A stretch of DNA of 14,827 nucleotides from an uncultured Bacteroidia bacterium (GTDB taxonomy: Bacteria > Bacteroidota > Bacteroidia > Bacteroidales > UBA932). A program made the position numbers and the translations under genes. The DNA lies in assembly GCA_902795785.1 (NCBI GenBank), contig CADBMK010000177.1, forward strand, positions 1 through 14,827. Reading direction: 5' to 3'. Shown here piece after piece: positions 14,601-14,827 of this stretch (positions within the stretch are counted from its first letter, which is position 1; each line of letters begins with the position of its first letter). The notes under the pieces are model-generated. The model was not told where the DNA came from. It worked only from the letters and a program-made list of their open reading frames with translations, and did no database searches.

Positions 14601-14827
14601 AAGGTTCAGTTCATCGTTGACCTGCTCAACGCCGGCAACCTTATCAACAGAAGCTGGGGTATGTACTATGCTTCATCATACAACCGCCAGATTCTCTCTG
14701 TCACAGCAATGACTCAGGGAACAGACGGCAACTACACTCCAACGTATAAGTACCTCGGCAACGAGCTCTCATACAGTGACTTCTACTCTCGTTGGAGACT
14801 GCAGTTCGGACTCAGACTTACATTCTA
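11637..14827 (+). CDS. TonB-dependent outer-membrane receptor with N-terminal carboxypeptidase-regulatory-like domain (Oar type), complete except for the last stop base
   Basis: This is an outer-membrane active transporter energised by TonB. The frame is open for 1063 codons. It has a signal peptide MRQSVKQIVLVIAALFASVVAFGQ (cleavage near residue 23), a regulatory-like beta-sandwich (about 28-105, LNGRITDENGESLVGAAI), a plug domain (about 115-250, including NRYNSIQIDGA, SLDAIEEIQVV and FTGGAINAITKSGTNDYKG), and then a long barrel rich in Tyr, Ser and Asn with strands such as FTLTYGLRLDIPML and WSPRVGFRWFLD. It ends in WRLQFGLRLTF, the usual C-terminal barrel strand, followed by TA at the window edge, so the stop is probably cut by one base. 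The overall layout matches Oar-like receptors. No SusD partner can be seen because the window ends. The substrate is unknown. The gene is divergent from metK. Confidence 0.92.
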   Translation, partial: MRQSVKQIVLVIAALFASVVAFGQVTTSSLNGRITDENGESLVGAAIIAVHTPSGTQYYSSANNDGRFIINGMRSGGPYKVEVSFLGMNTVSYDDVVLKLGESFELNTVMTSSNQLDAVTVVAQKSFNANQTGAGSSWSRASIESTPMIDRSVNDVVKYTPLASVNKSGGISFGGANNRYNSIQIDGAVANDTFGLSSSGTNGGLTGANPFSLDAIEEIQVVIAPFDVRQSGFTGGAINAITKSGTNDYKGTAYTYFLNENLIGTTAGKDVANRTKYSDEAINTYGFTAGGPIIKNKLFLFVSGEYYKKEVPNVYSPSNGSYDAQTLSEAVIWNGVNYGDVFNEAMAAAMIQKYEETYGVSNTGESYGEHKAKDRSINALARLDWNINKSNKFMFRYQLADAYADKYGSGQYTYYFNNSSYKMSNTTNTFVAELNSRINDEMSNMFRASAVLVRDKRDCPYNGANIYIADNLTIDLGTEYSSGANSMDSNTYTITDNFSWYKGNHEITFGTHNEIYSFNNLFLQYAFGGYTYNSVNDYFNDNIKQFNYRYSDPDLTGGNTRWAATTRAAQLGLYAQDEWKPNTNFTLTYGLRLDIPMLLNKPTENKTFNETEFAKSNNQYVGAVPKKTPLWSPRVGFRWFLDDTHKTLFRGGVGLFTGRVPFVWLSNAYNNTGMESKSISKKAPGDIPLTSDPYTDIVKAGVFSASGSGATINTLSKDFKYPQVLRADLAFEKELLGGWKFTAEGLFSKTLNNVFFNNLAVSKSAKTYAVSSAVDATAPYYSVSSGDYSAIVALGNTNKGYSYNLSGKVEKSFAFGLDLMASYTFGHSYSVNDGTSSVAYSNWKYNYSLDTNAEELSYSLFDHPHKVQAVVSYTTPVYLGFMSSSISLTYTGESGQRFCYTMKESKDFNGDGQYGNSVMYIPTKDEIALMTWADAESAAKFEALIQGDDYLSSHRGQWSERYAGIAPFENHIDVHFTQDFFYDKVHGRKVQFIVDLLNAGNLINRSWGMYYASSYNRQILSVTAMTQGTDGNYTPTYKYLGNELSYSDFYSRWRLQFGLRLTF

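Noticed and set aside
12097..14712. Series of short open frames in one alternative frame within the receptor gene
   Set aside because: All lie in the same off-frame of a continuous 1063-codon receptor gene with signal peptide, plug and C-terminal barrel strand intact. There is no sign of a frameshift.
1..14827. CRISPR arrays, tRNA or rRNA genes, insertion sequences, phage or defence genes
   Set aside because: I saw no direct-repeat arrays, transposase motifs, terminal inverted repeats or tRNA-like folds. All long frames are explained by core or surface genes.

Overview
This window (about 50% GC, densely coding) reads as chromosomal core DNA from a member of the Bacteroidales (Bacteroidota). 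Three things support this. The promoters fit the Bacteroidota form TTG-N19-TAnnTTTG rather than the E. coli consensus. The gene content includes a GldH-like lipoprotein, a RicT homologue next to holB, a large carboxypeptidase-regulatory/TonB-dependent receptor and PorT-type beta-barrels. Most starts lack a strong Shine-Dalgarno. I cannot name the genus from the sequence alone.

Layout. Plus strand, 1-3113: the 3' nine-tenths of an RND efflux pump gene, followed 4 nt later by a small PII-like protein gene. A weak hairpin and then a clear promoter (3142-3171) follow. Plus strand, 3196-8702: a tight run of trxA, an outer-membrane beta-barrel gene, a long-chain polyprenyl diphosphate synthase, a DNA polymerase III delta' subunit, ricT, a gldH-like lipoprotein and trmB. 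Gaps are 0-17 nt and several stop/start codons overlap (TAATG). Minus strand, 11410-8674: metK, miaA and smpB as a second cluster, converging on trmB with a 29-nt tail-to-tail overlap. The divergent intergenic region 11411-11636 carries the metK promoter, a SAM-II class riboswitch and an intrinsic terminator directly before the metK start, plus a probable promoter for the receptor gene. Plus strand, 11637-14827: a 1063-codon TonB-dependent receptor gene. The window appears to end one base short of its stop codon.

How it works together. The minus cluster combines SAM synthesis with tRNA modification (MiaA) and ribosome rescue (SmpB). The leader suggests that SAM feeds back on metK, and perhaps on the downstream genes. 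The plus cluster mixes redox, quinone side-chain synthesis, replication and tRNA modification, typical of a growth-linked housekeeping operon.

The most notable observations are the SAM-II aptamer plus terminator upstream of metK, a perfect 10-bp inverted repeat bracketing the trxA -7 element, and a delta' clamp-loader subunit lacking both its zinc module and a canonical P-loop. I found no RNA genes other than the riboswitch, and no mobile elements or CRISPR.
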